Positions 1-13,127 of a stretch of 64,000 bases of DNA are shown piece by piece. Under the pieces are notes generated by a model. That model had not been told where the DNA came from and made no database searches. It saw only the letters and a program-made list of their open reading frames with translations. The number at the start of each line of letters is the position of its first letter. Positions within the stretch are counted from its first letter, which is position 1. The stretch lies in contig NC_081154.1 in NCBI RefSeq assembly GCF_958295425.1, positions 3,631,139 to 3,695,138 of the forward strand. Reading direction: 5' to 3'. A program made the position numbers and the translations under genes. This stretch comes from Solea solea. Taxonomy: Eukaryota; Chordata; Actinopteri; Pleuronectiformes; Soleidae.

Positions 1-1164
1 CATTAAATGGACATAAGAGTGGAGTGAGTGAAGTGCCAGTGTGGAGCCGAGATTATCGCAAACATGAGAAATGTGGCATTTACAGACGACGGCCATTACG
101 TTCCAGGGAGACTGACAGCTGAAACTTTGTGAGCTGTCCAACACGTCTCCTCGTTAATTCCAGCATCAGTGGCCGACGCGTCTAGACACTTTTAATGTCA
201 TAACAAGATGTGGAAAAAGAAATGACAGTTAACGTTATAGTTGAATGAGACACTCTCATATAAATGCTGTTTCTTTATGCATCTTTTTTCAACTTTATCA
301 ACTGTATAATCACTAAATAATACAAAATGTTTTCTTTATTTAATCAAGCTCAGTTTAATTTGAGTTTTTAATTCTGGAGGCTTCACAATGGGAGAAAAAC
401 AGGACACACCTCTTTGTACTTGCATGTAAAAATAATAATCCCAGGTTCTTCCTTTAAATTAATCTAGTGACACATGTATCAACCTAAGTAAGAACAATGT
501 ATTTTGAATGATGCCAGTTTGATGTCTTGATTTAGTTTGAGGAGTTTTCAGACGTTTCAAAACATCTGCTTTTTCTACCAGTCGCAGCAGCACCAGAGCA
601 AAGGCCAGACTCTGGGAAGTGACATGATGGAAGCAGACAAGAGCATTAATGGACTGGAGACTTGTTACCTCAGCGCTTTTTTCGTCTGACCTGTGGAAGC
701 TCATCTAAATTTATTTTTTGCAAGTTAAGAGGAAAGGTTTGTGTGCTGACTAAACGAGCCGTAATGAATGCCTCCTTCAGGACTCAAAGTTTACTTCATA
801 AGAGACTAAGATGTTTAGTTAATAAAAAAAAAAGAGATTCCATCTTTTAATAAAGCACACAAAATAAGTAAGTAAATCAGTCAATGTCACTGAGTGGGTT
901 TGGCATCTAAAACTAAAAGTAAGTGAAATGAACATAACTTTAATTAGTATTTCATTATTCACAAACGTCTGGACAAGAATTATCATGCTTCCCAGATTCA
1001 CTGCGTTAATACAGGCACGTTAAAGCTAATGTCAAGGCCAGAATGAGCAATTACTGATATGTGTGGAGCCTTTAACTAAGTTAAGGCTCTAGCCATATAA
1101 TGTATTCCATATATTATTGTTCAACTGGGGAAAGCAAAGCCTGTGCTTTTAAATATTCAGTGAT

Positions 1165-1492
1165 TGATTAAAGGTGCATTCACACCAGCTCCTTCTTTAT
1201 CAAACCATGGCTCTATGCTGGGAAAGTGCGGTTTGTTTGGGGGTCGTCTGGTCAACCAAAAAATTCTTAAATGTGAATATTTTCTCGTTTCTTTTGCTCC
1301 ACATAACAAAGAAATCATTCAAACTGAATCACATTTCCAGGTTGGACAAACACTGATCGACATCTTAGAACGTTTTCTTAATCGAGAAAATAAACAACAG
1401 ATTCATTGATTAAGAAAAGAATCGTTAGTTTCGTCTGAAAGAGTCCCCAATCGTACCGAGTCTAGCGGACTACTAGGTGTGAAAACGACCTG
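1165..1492. mobile_element. Short TIR DNA element with another element inserted in it
   Basis: The left end (aaaggtgcattcacaccagc) and the right part (accgagtctagcggactact, then aggtgtgaaaacgacct) match the ends of the copy at 32414-32596. Between them, about 1262-1440, lies sequence of a different family also present at 35527-35800 and 42344-42650 (ttaaatgtgaatattttctc, ttaatcgagaaaa, aatcgttagtt). This is a nested insertion. Family names are not certain; both look like non-autonomous DNA transposons common in teleosts. Confidence 0.75.
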
Positions 1493-1946
1493 AATTTCAC
1501 TGCTAATACTTGGCCTGAACTGCACCTTGAGCCAATTATAATGAATAAATTGCATCATATTTATTGTAATCCACAATGAACCCACAACACCTGCTTCAAG
1601 GACCCTGGCGTAGTCTGTATGTAGTGCGTGTTATTCGAGCCACATGTCATCTCCTGGGTCAAAATACGCATTAAGGGCTGCATTAGTGAGAGTGTGACGA
1701 CGAAATCTGTCCCGTAATGTCTGTAGTTTCTCACACATTAAATGGCTCCCCGCGTACGGCAGTATCAGCACAGCGAGGTTAATCCACTTTACACCGTTTC
1801 ATTGGCACACTTATTTATGGCAACACATTAGCCTCTGCACACACACACTTCTGACTAACAGCAAACACTCCTCCTTCTATCTCTGACAAAAACTTGAAGC
1901 ATCCTTAAATATTTAAGCACTAACCTTTGTATATAAAGGTTTTTAT

Positions 1947-2046
1947 GGGCTTTTTACTTGAGCAGTAAAATAACACTGTAAATATATAGATATAGATATA
2001 CATATATGTATACATATACATATATATACATACATATGTATATCTA

Positions 2047-2092
<46 letters not shown>

Positions 2093-2116
2093 CATATATA
2101 TATCTATCTATATATA

Positions 2117-2155
<39 letters not shown>

Positions 2156-2185
2156 GCGTTATTTTACTGCTCAAGTAAAAAGCCC
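1947..2185. repeat. Fold-back: 28-bp perfect inverted repeat around a TA array
   Basis: The left arm 1947-1974 begins gggctttttacttgagcag and its exact reverse complement is at 2158-2185. Between them (1981-2157) lie TA, CATA and TCTA repeats that are themselves nearly self-complementary. The two strands therefore share an open frame that reads the arm as FYCSSKKP. This is either a small fold-back DNA element whose centre expanded, or a palindromic duplication. Confidence 0.85.
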
Positions 2186-3539
2186 AACAGGAGACAAGAG
2201 CCTCAGCAGCATCAGTTTCATTCTTTGTGTTGGAACTACAGTATGTGAACTGTGTTGTCCCTATTTAAATAAAATTGAATTCTATTCTATCAAACAAAGG
2301 AACAAGAGTCTCAAATCGTGTTTCAAAGGCACCTTGTGGAAAACTGTGGCCTGGTTTAGGCTGTTTTCAGCACCTGGAAACATCTCAGGGAGAAAGTATA
2401 ACAATAATAATAATATGACCCAACTGACTCAATGTAAAGTGAATCCATCTGTGTGATATATATACTGCAAAGAAAGTGGCGTGACTTTTCTTTGACTCTG
2501 CACTTCAGGTGCTAACACCACATTCAGCTTCAAGCCGCACAAATTGCAGTGAATTGAAAGGCCAAGGGAAAAAAAAGATTTCTCCGTCTGTGATATAAAA
2601 CATCATTAGAGAAAAACAACAAAAAATGGTGAAAACGTGCTCACTGCCTTCAGTCTCTGAGGAGCTGTCTAACACTGGCTTGTTTACTGCTGACATTTTG
2701 GATGACATTCCCTAATCAAATTCAATTTCTGATTTGCTCTAGAAAGATGCCGTCTATATTTGACACTGGGATAAAAAATAAAAAAACAGAAAAACAATTG
2801 GCCCACAAATGCAGGATACACAACAATAATAATAAAAAAAGATTTAAAATGTCAGTTTAAAGATGTTGGGTCTCTCCAGCGTCTAATAAATATGCCATGA
2901 ATCTGAGTTGGGCACGGTTTGTTTTGTGTGGGTCGCCGAGGTCACTCCCAGTGCTCGGAGCCCAACATGTAATCACTGTTATGTTGATGGATTGTGTGTG
3001 TGCACTTCCCACCATTTAAGGTTAAATATCCCAGACATAGCACGAATGCTAGGGGCCAAAATGGCTCCAGGCACTTGTTTTTCCTTCAGATTATTCTTAT
3101 ATCAGTGGCTTTGCAGTCATTTTTGAGGGAGTTAACGTGTATAAAAACTCTGGAAACTTGGCGTGGAGGTCATGTGTGGTGAAAACGCGATATCGTCATA
3201 GTGCTAGTTGCACCAGGGCTTTATAGTGCCCCATCTAAGGCGAAATGTGGATGGAGCACGCCAAAAATAAGTTGCACCAAACTGCTGCGCCTTACTGTCA
3301 TGAAATGTTATGTTCAAGGATTAAAGCATCCAAGTCCCACCCCCAACCAATCACGTCTCACTTTCAGACAGCTGTTGTCATAGAAAGGTCAAGAGCGAGC
3401 CATTACGCAGCCTGTGTGGACAGCTGTATTAATTCATTATAACAGTGTCAGTGTTTTTGATCCAAAACCTTGTGTAATGCTTCACGTTCATGACTCTTCA
3501 CACCCCCCCTCAAACTTGTGGAATATAAACTTGAAGAAA

Positions 3540-3576
3540 AGGTAAACATCTGTATCTCTGATACAGATGTTTACCT
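3540..3576. repeat. Perfect 17-bp-arm hairpin
   Basis: aggtaaacatctgtatc is followed by a 3-nt loop (tct) and its exact reverse complement. It lies in otherwise unremarkable intron with no surrounding TIR that I can see. Confidence 0.9.
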
Positions 3577-5204
3577 CTATCTTGAGCATGATTATTAAGA
3601 ACGCTTTCATATCTGTCCAGGATAAGAAAATATAAAAATTCAATATTCTGACCTTGCCAAGTCTGAATGTTGTAGTATTTTTTAGGCGGCTTTTAAATAC
3701 TTACTCAAGAGCTTGCTCATTTTCTAAGCCTCTTAAACAGGTCATAATTCTTTTTCAATGTTTAAAAATAGAACTTTGATGTGAGTAACTGTTGCGTGTG
3801 CTGTGTTTCAATGAGCTTGACTGACTCCTATAGATCAGAGGTGACATTTAAGGCGAATCAACATAGGATTTCAACCTTCAATTAATGTCTCCAAAATGAT
3901 TGCGTTATTTTGATGGTACATCGGCTTACAACAGGGTGAATGGACAATATTAGACGTCCTGCTTCAGAGTTCTCCCGTCCGTCACAGAATAGGACCCCCA
4001 CTTTTAGCTGAGGATGAAGGCAGAAAATTAATTTGGCTCTCATGAAGATATAAGTATATTTATGTGCTATAGCTACACTGAGTGGTCATTTTATTTCACT
4101 GACTGACGTCAAATAGCAGTTATCAAATGATATCATCTATGCCTGGATGGTGACACCGCTAACAAAAGCTTTGCCCTGTGTTTTCCCAGCCTGCTTGGAT
4201 GTAAAATGGGCCAACGTGTACTTTCATTTATTAAAATCCCCATTAGCACATGGGATGACGCATGACTCAAAGTGTGTAATTGTGTGTGTGTGAAGGAAGG
4301 GGGAGAAGGGGGAGAACCTGGATAAAATGGAACTCTACTTGAAGTGTCAAAGTAACAGCCACAGCACGACTGCTTCCTGAGGAGAAAAGTCCTTCCACAC
4401 CAAGAGGAAACTCCAGAAATTAAGATCTGAGGAAACCTGCGAACGTATAATTGGAGAATTCTCTTTGTTTGACACCATACTGGATCTGTAGCCCGGGGCT
4501 GTTCCAACAAGCAGGTGGAACTGGGACTCGCGGATGATAATGATCGGATGATAATCGTGTATCTCTCTCGCTGCTGCATCTCTTTGAGGAGACTCTGATC
4601 TGTTGTTTCCACATCTGACAGCCAGGCTAACTGTGGTAAAAACAGTGTGTGAAACCCATTTCCAGCACCACAGGAGCCCCACACTGAGAGCCCTCTTGCT
4701 CACTTCACAGTTGGAAGACCACACCACTGCCAGGAACACACATAAAATAGCTGTCTATGTTTTTTTTCTCTCTCTCTTTTTAATAAATGTATTATATCAT
4801 CAAAAAACAACAACACCCAATAAATAAAACACCATCTGCTGCTCAACTGTTCTAACTAATTCCACATATCTTCTGGTTAACAGATATGTAACAACATGCC
4901 TTCGTGTGTTGATTAGAGCAGAAAGAAGTAGGAAAGAAACAACAGGATGTAGAGAAATCACTTAGTGAGTGCCAACCCGTGCCAAGTTCTCCACAGTGTC
5001 GGTACGCTCTCCCATCTCACCTAGGTTAACAATTATTTCTTTCAAACGAATCCCAAATCCAGAGCCCTGTCTGGATCACCAGCAGAATCTAATTAATTTC
5101 TTCCTTGCTCAACATGACAGCAACAGTAATCAGTTTTCATTGGCTGGTGATGTATGTAATTTCTGCTGCAAGGGGGTCCCTCCATCAAAACAATAACAGA
5201 AGGC

Positions 5205-5515
5205 CTAGTTTGATGATGTCATAAAGCAGAATCTTGGGACTAGTTGTCCGTGGAGAGCTTCAGCGGCCGACTGCGCGGACAAAAAACTGGCAATGAATAG
5301 TTAAGAACCACAACACACTGGCTAACTAATAGCAGTAAAAACCATTACTATATTATAGAGAGAATAGAAACCCAATAATTCACACAATGAGCAAACACTA
5401 GAGGCAACAGTGGAGAGAAAAAACACGAAGAAAACTTTAGACTCAAAGATGTGTGGCCATCTGCCTAGACAGGTTGGGGTGAAAGAAAAAATGGGGGATA
5501 GAGGAGAGAAAGGGG
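5205..5515. mobile_element. Interspersed repeat related to 34640-34770 (opposite strand)
   Basis: The segment actcaaagatgtgtggccat then ctgcctagacaggttg is the reverse complement of 34669-34705 with few differences. The preceding part (ggctaactaatagcagtaaa, attatagagagaatagaaac) is a repeat I recognise as common in teleosts. Class unknown. Confidence 0.65.
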
Positions 5516-7794
5516 GAAGAGAAAGGACAAAAGGGAGGTGAGGTAGAGATAGAAGAGGGAGACAAGAGGATGTAAATGATAGTATAAAAATTTATTTTTG
5601 CACAAATAATGATGTGTAATACACAAGATAGTCATAGGAGAGTCTAGATGTGTGTCTGCTGCATACATTGTTGCCTATTTTCAGTCGGGGTCAATGTTCA
5701 TTTTACAATAGCTGCAAATTATAAAGCAGAAAAATAATTAAAAGGCGACAAAAATGATACACCCTCTTACCCTCAATATAAATACAAAATTCTAAAGATT
5801 TAAAGAATGTTAGGGAAGATGTGTTGGAGGAAAGAACATTATTCTTGTCATTTTTAATGCAGAAATTATATATTTTAAGTCATGAAACTTGAGATCTGAG
5901 ATGCAAAAAAAATAGTCACTTAAAGGAGGAAAACCTGAGAAAAGAAGAAGAAACAAGACAAAAACAATGCAAAGAGAAAGACATATAGACAGATAGAGAG
6001 AGGCTGATTACTACCTTGACTGCAGTGAAGGTGTTTATTTTAGAGCTCTGCTGTTCCTGACATCCTGCAGAATTATACACTTTGCAGTGCAGATGAGAAA
6101 CAGCCAAAGGAGAGGAGGAATGTTGTTGGACGAGATGGGTAGAGGAGGAGGAGGAGGAGGAAGTAAAAGCAATCAAGACAAGAGGCAAATTCAGATGACG
6201 TCTAAGTATTCTTTTGATGGGTGTGTTTTCTTTTAAATTATACACACAGACAACTAAATGGAGAAATTGCAGTCTGATTAAATGAGTGTCCACAAAGAAA
6301 TCAGCAAATTAACATCGCTACGATGATTCTGGCAACATCATAAAGCAACGGGTGTCACTTCAGCGAAAGCAATCTACATCCTTTTGTTCCGTGTCTAATG
6401 CTAAATCTAACAAAGGCAGCAACGCTGCTGCGATACATATACAAATATAACATTTGTCACAAAATGTCAGGATGTAAAGGATGTGATCACTGAGCGGGAT
6501 GGTCAGAAATACGGCGGTGTATTAGGGCCACACATGAAAAAAAATCCCAGCAACACCTCTCTGAAAGAAAAAAGTATGTTTAGTGCATGTACATCTTTTG
6601 TTCATGGGTTTAAACATACAATAAACCATTTAGAGCACCATCTCCTGTGCTACTAAAAGAGCCAAGTGCCGAGTGCATGTTGGTGGATTGAAGAAGAAGA
6701 AGAAATGTTATTACTTTGCATTTCTCTACAAGCAGAGTGCGTGTTCTCCTTGTGCACTCACAAATACGGTGCACATTACGACAAAGTAAAGCAACCGTGA
6801 GATCATCGATGCCACTTTTGTACCATCTCAGGATAAAATCACGGCAACAATAAACCTTTCTTCACCTCATAAAAGAGCGACACATCCATGGCTGCTCAGA
6901 TGGGCACACTGATCTATTTGGCTTCTTTGTAACTGTACAGGTGTTCTTGTAGAGGTCAAAGGGTCACACGCTTGAGCTCCGACTCTGCCATAATACATGT
7001 CCATCAACAGCTATGCAGCTACTTTAAATGCCGTTGAACAAGACCATTAAACACCGTCCTCCACCAGTGTGAGTTGCTTGTGGATGAGAGTGATGATTTA
7101 AGTGCCCGAAATGGAAATGTAATGTCAGTGACACCGATGCTCAACTTGATGCGGTGTCTGTTCCAGAGTGAGTGGCAGTAAAAGCAGTGCTCTGTGCCTT
7201 CCCAAGGGTGTTTAATCCATGACTGATGGATGCAAGTCCGCGACAATGACTGTAATTATCATCATCATCATCACTGTAAAACATTCATCATTACCATCAT
7301 CAACATCACAGCTATCTCCCTCTGTCACAAACCCGCCATTATCATAACCAATGTGCACGCATACACAGATTACTTTACGTGCGTGACATGAATGAGCACT
7401 ACCCACATTTAAAAAAAATAAGAGCATGAATCTGACTTTAAAATGTACACGCGTATAGCTAGAAATGCACATACAAGCTTAAAAGTAGGGTGGGAGATCA
7501 TTTTCTAGAGCATTTTTTTTACTGTATTGCTTAAAATCCTCGTCACACCCCGATTCTAACCAATTAAATTGTCACAAAAATGAAAAATGCCAGTCAGCTG
7601 TGGAGCGGAAAGGCCCGAACAATAGAATTGGATCGTGTAGACCTCTTCGTGCACTAATTACGCATGTGCAGAAGACAACACCAGAGTTTATGCTAGCTTG
7701 CTAAATCCAACGAGACAGTTGCAGCAACAGAAAAGCCCAGGGCTGCAAAAGTGATGACATGGTGGCTCTGTTTCTACTGGACCAGTAGGTTAAC

Positions 7795-8210
7795 TTTTGG
7801 CCCTTTTCCACTATGGTCCCAGCTCACCTCGCCTCACCATCACTCAGTTTAGGTTGGTTTTCCACTATGGTCCCAGCTCACCTCAGTTGGTTTTCCACTA
7901 CAAAATAGTACCTACTCAACGTGGGCGGAGTCATCACTGCATAGCTGCATGAAACTGCTGTGACTTTGTTTTACACATACACACAAGTGACTAGTGACTT
8001 GTAAAGCAGTTGTTTACAGTGTAACTGAATCATTAGAATCAGTTCATTTGTTCAGTACTTCCTCCATGACTTGTGATCAGCAGTGCTGTTGCTAAACACA
8101 CCAGACTCCTCTGTTAAATATTGAGATTTTACACATGTGAACAAGTATCCAAAAAACTTAGCATTACCGAAAGTTACAGATGCTGCGCAGTGCTCGTGAA
8201 CCTGTGTTCG
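7795..8210. mobile_element. Short DNA element with a duplicated end
   Basis: The end motif ttttccactatggtcccagc appears twice in tandem (about 7804 and 7858), followed by ggttttccactac and a block starting ctactcaacgtgggcgg. I recognise this as a common teleost non-autonomous repeat. No coding capacity. The right boundary is uncertain. Confidence 0.55.
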
Positions 8211-9380
8211 TTACGCGTTCCTGTGCTCTGGAGGCGGAGCTTCCGAGGGAAGTCCGAAGAAAGGGGCTTGGACTTTTGAATTGAAAATGTAGCCTGCTCT
8301 AACTGTTTTTCCCAGGATCTCCAACCCTAGCTTTAATACATGTGGATGTAACATCTAATTTGGATACTTAAAGCAAAACATCGCCATGCAAACAGCGCCT
8401 GTGGCTAATGAGAGTGACTGAAACTGGGGATTAAGTAAAGTTTACTGCCTCAGCCGCTCCACTGTCTCCACAGTTAACCCAGTGATACCCAGCTGCTAAT
8501 ATAGAAATTAAAGGTGCAGTCCATTTCAAGCAGCGAAGCACACATCTGAAAGAGTGTCAGAGAGGATGTCTCAATTATTCATCGAGCAGCTGATTTATGG
8601 GGGTTTCATATGGTGCATATTAAAAGCTTCGAGAGGCACGGGGAAGCCGAAGATGGTTTATGTAACCGCTATTAATTAGGACCCTCTCTCACTCTGATAC
8701 TCTTCCAATATGCAAACAACGACAGTTAACGACGGTTAAAGGTTTCGCGCGCCGTGAAAAGGTGCTGTGTGCGAGTGTGAAGAACAGACGCGGGGATGAG
8801 AGTGAGAAAAGTTACAGGAGACATTACTGAGCCTCTTTAGACTCATTAAAACAGTAAGAAGTGCAGCGTCCGTGTGTGGAAATTAGAAGCTGGGCTTTTT
8901 TTTCTCTTTTTTTTTGCTGATCAAAGAGAATTTCTCATTTTGAAACATATGCATATACTGTATAAATGTATATGCAAAACAGCCGGGGAGTTGTGGATCA
9001 GAGGTGCTACTTGTCAGCACTGACATTATGCTATTTCCATACACTTCACAATGAATTACATTTGCACTTGGCACCTAAAATATGTTTGTGTTTGGTGAGC
9101 ATACACTGGTGGAAGGATGTTGATGAGCACTGTCTGTCACTTAAAAATTGGACTTTAATGACTTGATTTGACGTTATTTTGTGTTTTAGGGCTGATACAA
9201 TTAATCTCTTTTTAGGGCAGGTGCAATATGCATCGTTTTTTTATTCTATGAACTATACTGTATGGCCTTTGTTGACTAAAGTTCTGCAGCTGTTGTACTC
9301 CACAGATTCTTGCATGGCACAGTGCATAAGGCTCTGCTGTGACTCAAATATATCGAAGGCCTGGGCCGAACTGAACAGGT

Positions 9381-9386
9381 GATATA

Positions 9387-9442
<56 letters not shown>

Positions 9443-9476
9443 TACACACATATATATATATATATATGTGTATATA
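9381..9476. repeat. TA-rich microsatellite
   Basis: Runs of TA interrupted by TGTA and CACACA over about 95 bp. Confidence 0.95.
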
Positions 9477-11649
9477 AAAACACTATAAATGTCTTGAGGC
9501 GAGCTGAAAATAGGAGCAATTATCACCATTTAAATGATATCACAATGCCCTGGCTCTAGTTCCCAGCAAACCTTGTGAACTCCACTTGTCAGATCCTGAT
9601 AACCTGTAACAGGCCAGCACCTCGTTTCTTTGTTAAAAAAAAAGAAAAAAGAAAAGAGTTTCCCGTCAGCTTCTGAACGATGTTCTTTCGGCACCACAAT
9701 GCCAGCCTAAAATACACAGGTAATGAAAACACACACAGCAAATGATTCCTTGTGTTCGTTCGCGGCGTGCAAATGATGCTTCCTTCCCTCCGCTCATAAT
9801 AGCCTCTATTGTTGGCATTGTGTGGGAGGGAGACACTGATTTGCCACGGCCGGTATAATTCTCTCATTACGAGTTCAGAAGGGGGAAAGGAGGCACAAGG
9901 AGGGATGGAGGGATGAGGGGCCCACAGGCACGAGGCATGGTGTCCCACAAAGAGAAAAAAACCCGACTGATAATGGAGCAAATCCATCAGCTTCTCACTC
10001 CCAATCTCTGTCTGTCTCTTGTCATCCATCCACGGGCCTGTAGATGGAAGTCATTTCAGAGAGCTTGGGAGTAAAAAGTGGCTCGGAAGAAAATACAAAA
10101 AGAGATAATGGAGTACAGGCATTCCAGCTCTTGCCATAATGCCATGCAATCTGGCAGAGGGAGGGGAGACAGAGAGTAGGGAGGCTGTAACAGAGGGGCA
10201 GAGAGAAAGAGGTTCTGGTGCAGCAGGGGAAAGAGAAGAAGCCGACATAGAAGAACACACTGTGTGAGAGGTGGTGGTTAGATCAGCCTCTCCTCCTCCC
10301 TGGTCGAGTGCAGCAGCTTAGAGCTTTTAGTGAGCTTATTTTCACCCACAGTGTTGCTGTGACCTAACTTAGGCTTCAGCTTCTAAAACCTCATTCACTC
10401 GCCCGGGCTCCCAGCATTCTCTCCTAGCTTCTCTACAGCTCATTGCTCTCATCATTGGTTCAATTTTGCGAGCGTGTTTGTGTAGGGGCGAGAGCGAGTG
10501 AGAAAAAGAACGTCCGTACACCAGCTTGAGGGTATTTCAGAGAGACCCCTGCCCTCTCTTCACGATACTCTACGGTCCTTTAGGCACATGGTTTAGTATT
10601 CAATCACCACAACAGCCTCACCTTAACAACACTGACTCCAGTAACCTTGGCCATCCATTCACCTGTCTAAGAACAAAAGCTGCTTCCAGAGGAAGCCATT
10701 AGACGGATATAGCTCTGGGAAAGAAAGTATCCAACACACCAGATGGGCTGTGCTTTATACCGGCTCCAGGGCTGGACAGCAGACTCACCGAGACCATTAC
10801 TGAGAGGGAGGAATTAGGCTAAACCATAGCAACGCATGGAAAACGTTTCAGGTCCAACACTGGAGTCGAATTTATGATCCGAGACTGCAGGTGGACACTG
10901 ATTGTTGCCCAAACATTGGCAAATATCTGCATGTTACTGTGTTTGACACTCTTTCAGGCAAACTATAATTTGTATTTCATTTAAGTATGGAATTTCCGTC
11001 AGGAAAAAAATTGCATTTTTCTGTCTTCGCTGATAAGAAATGATATACCTTCAGTTCAATGGTTAGTCCCAACAAGCACCTGTCAGATACTGCCAGGTAT
11101 TTAAGTCACTGTGCAGAGTCCCTGAAGCTATTTGAAGCTCATATAACAACACAAACTGCTTTTTCTGTCTATTTTATAATTGTGTTGTTTGCATTTTCTA
11201 ATCCAGAAAGCCAAAAAAAAATCTCATTTTATACAAACAGTGCATGATAAAAAAGTATAGAGGCTTTTATTTTTCAGAAAAGCTTGTTTTAGGGACTGAA
11301 AATTGAATGGCAATACGGTACAGAGACATATAAACAGGGGCTAGTTAGTGTTACAAATCATAATATAATGAATTCTCCAAAAGTGTGCTTTTATGACAGC
11401 ACCATCACGAAGCACCCACCTGTTAGTCTCACCACATGAATACAGTCAGCTGTCATACGACAGGGAACGAGCCACTTTCCCCAACAACAGGCTGCCGTTT
11501 TAAGGGGAGCATTTATCCACAGGTGACGCCACAGAATGGCAGCATTTTTATCCAAGTTACATATTTCTACTGTTGTGTACGTGCTTGAAGAAAATGAGTT
11601 TGACCCGAGAATGTGACGCAGACAATTTCACAAACGGATACGTATATTA

Positions 11650-11772
11650 TTTACGTATTATGTGTTTTGGAACGCGACACTAATTGTGGTACCCTTCTCA
11701 ATGTTTGACAATGGAAACACAAATAACGTGCGACGTATCAAACTGAACTGAACTGCTTAGTGGAAACAGGGC
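11650..11772. mobile_element. Remnant of the GTTTCCACCAAGC-type short element
   Basis: ctcaatgtttgacaatggaa and tagtggaaacagggct resemble the interior and end of the element at 13392-13522. Diverged; ends imperfect. Confidence 0.5.
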
Positions 11773-11878
11773 TATAGGTGTATATTGATGTGTGTGTATT
11801 CCACATATGTGAACACATGTATTTATGTCTGTACCATGACCCACAAGCGAGTTCTTATAAATAAGTCTGTGCAACAGT

Positions 11879-11947
11879 TTGTGTGTGTGTGTGTGTGTGT
11901 GTGCACGTGTCTCAAGAAGATGAACCAAGGGACCGATTGTTTGAGGG

Positions 11948-11989
<42 letters not shown>
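11879..11989. repeat. Two GT microsatellites
   Basis: GT runs at about 11879-11903 and 11951-11989 are separated by 47 bp of ordinary sequence. Confidence 0.95.
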
Positions 11990-11991
<2 letters not shown>

Positions 11992-12743
11992 AGTGAGTTT
12001 CTGTGTCACAGGGGGACGTCTGCGGTGAAAGAGCTGAGGTGTAACACCTTGTTAATGTGACAGACACGGTAAAACAGTCCCAGAGGGAATGAGCCACCGT
12101 TGACTGCTTTGCTCGATAACTTGACGGATACAAGAAGTCGCCGCAGTTTGGTTTGTTAAGCTGCTCTCGAGTCCAGCTCCCAACACGCCTGACTTAGATA
12201 AGTAGCTGGCACTGGAAGAGCTCAGGAAACACTACTTCACTTAAAAATCGTTGAGCGGAGTTTATGTACCATGTTTATGCAGTGTTGGGGGGGGGCCATG
12301 AGATTGCCCAGAATGCTTCATATATTTTTAAATACTTCTGATAACTTCAATAGAGATATCTATATCTCTATTCAAGGTAAGGGATCTTTTTTTGGCCGAC
12401 TCTTAATGACATCATCTATCACCAAAGCTCTCATGCTATACAGGGAGAAGCTTCAACGGCAAAACAACAATTCCCACACTGCTTTTTTGTGCCTTAAACA
12501 CAACGATGTAACTGCCACTAACCCAATATCAGCCTAACATGTGGGAGGAAGTGAGTTTTACCCAAAAACCCAAGCACAAACACACACACACACACACACC
12601 AGGAGAACATGCAAACATCACCAAAAGGAAAGGCTGCTGCTGAAAAAAAAAAAACCTTGATGCAAAGGTGCTAACCATGTGTCCACTCAACACGAGTGTT
12701 CTTTCTGGCAGTTTGTGAGAGATGTTAACGCGGCCAAGTGTAC

Positions 12744-12825
12744 CTGATAGACGTGGTAGGCGTTGGCAGCTCGGCCCTGCAGGAACACAGAGGGGATCCA
12801 CACGTTGATGAGAGCGCGATGAGCC
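12744..12825 (-). CDS. snx29: SNX29 coding exon, start of the PX domain
   Basis: This 82-nt exon on the minus strand lies between acceptor gtcactcag and donor gtacac. Its first base finishes the codon left by the previous exon (AC+G, Thr); 27 codons follow, starting AHRALINVWIPSVFLQG and ending AANAYHVYQ. Mammalian SNX29 reads NRALINVWIPSVFLRG then KAANAFHVYQ, so the match is close to residue level. This is the first strand of the PX domain, the phosphoinositide-binding fold of sorting nexins. The basic residues that bind lipid lie in later exons and are not in the window: I found no continuation (VYIRIKDDEW-like) between 1 and 12743. The next intron is therefore longer than 12.7 kb. Confidence 0.96.
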
Positions 12826-12919
12826 CTGAGTGACGCAAAAGAACAAACCATCCTCAGCGTCTGAGTCATCAACATCATCATTACCATTACCATTATAACT
12901 GGCATCAGCATCAGCAACA

Positions 12920-12944
12920 GTGTGTGTGTGTGTGTGTGTGTGTG
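12920..12944. repeat. GT microsatellite (CA on the SNX29 sense strand)
   Basis: About twelve GT units lie 95-120 nt upstream of the PX-exon acceptor in the sense direction. Confidence 0.95.
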
Positions 12945-13127
12945 CACTATGCTTGGACAGCTCCGGCAAATTACAGCTCAGTCTCGTAAAAAAAACAACT
13001 CAAAAACCTCATTCCGGTCATGGACAGGGGAGCAAAACCAAATGAAACTGCGTTGTAGGAGCTTTGTTGCCCGGTGAATCTCAGAGAGAATAATGTAACG
13101 TGTAAAGTATTTTTTAACAAGGACATT

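Larger units (their letters stand above)
1..12743 (-). other. snx29: SNX29 intron following the PX-start exon (incomplete)
   Basis: No further coding exon was recognised here. Besides the repeats listed separately, stretches 1-1160, 2250-3530, 3580-5200, 5520-7790 and 8340-9370 are AT-rich sequence in which I see nothing specific. The same holds for 9480-11640 and 12060-12570, apart from purine-rich patches near 5480-5560, 6130-6165 and 10150-10220. The longest ORFs (4133-4684 and 9589-10029, both minus) carry no family features and no plausible splice context. Confidence 0.85.

Noticed and set aside
4133..4684. 183-codon minus-strand ORF, longest in the window
   Set aside because: Composition is low in family-like patterns, several other frames overlap it, and there is no splice context or recognisable motif. 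Chance ORF.
8560..8720. Possible conserved non-coding enhancer
   Set aside because: The stretch looks complex and repeat-free, but conservation cannot be judged from one sequence.
9253..9529. Ile/Tyr-repeat ORFs (also near 1920-2248 and 49217-49411)
   Set aside because: Direct translation of TA microsatellites.
9589..10029. 146-codon minus-strand ORF
   Set aside because: No recognisable domain; includes translation of an A/G-rich run.
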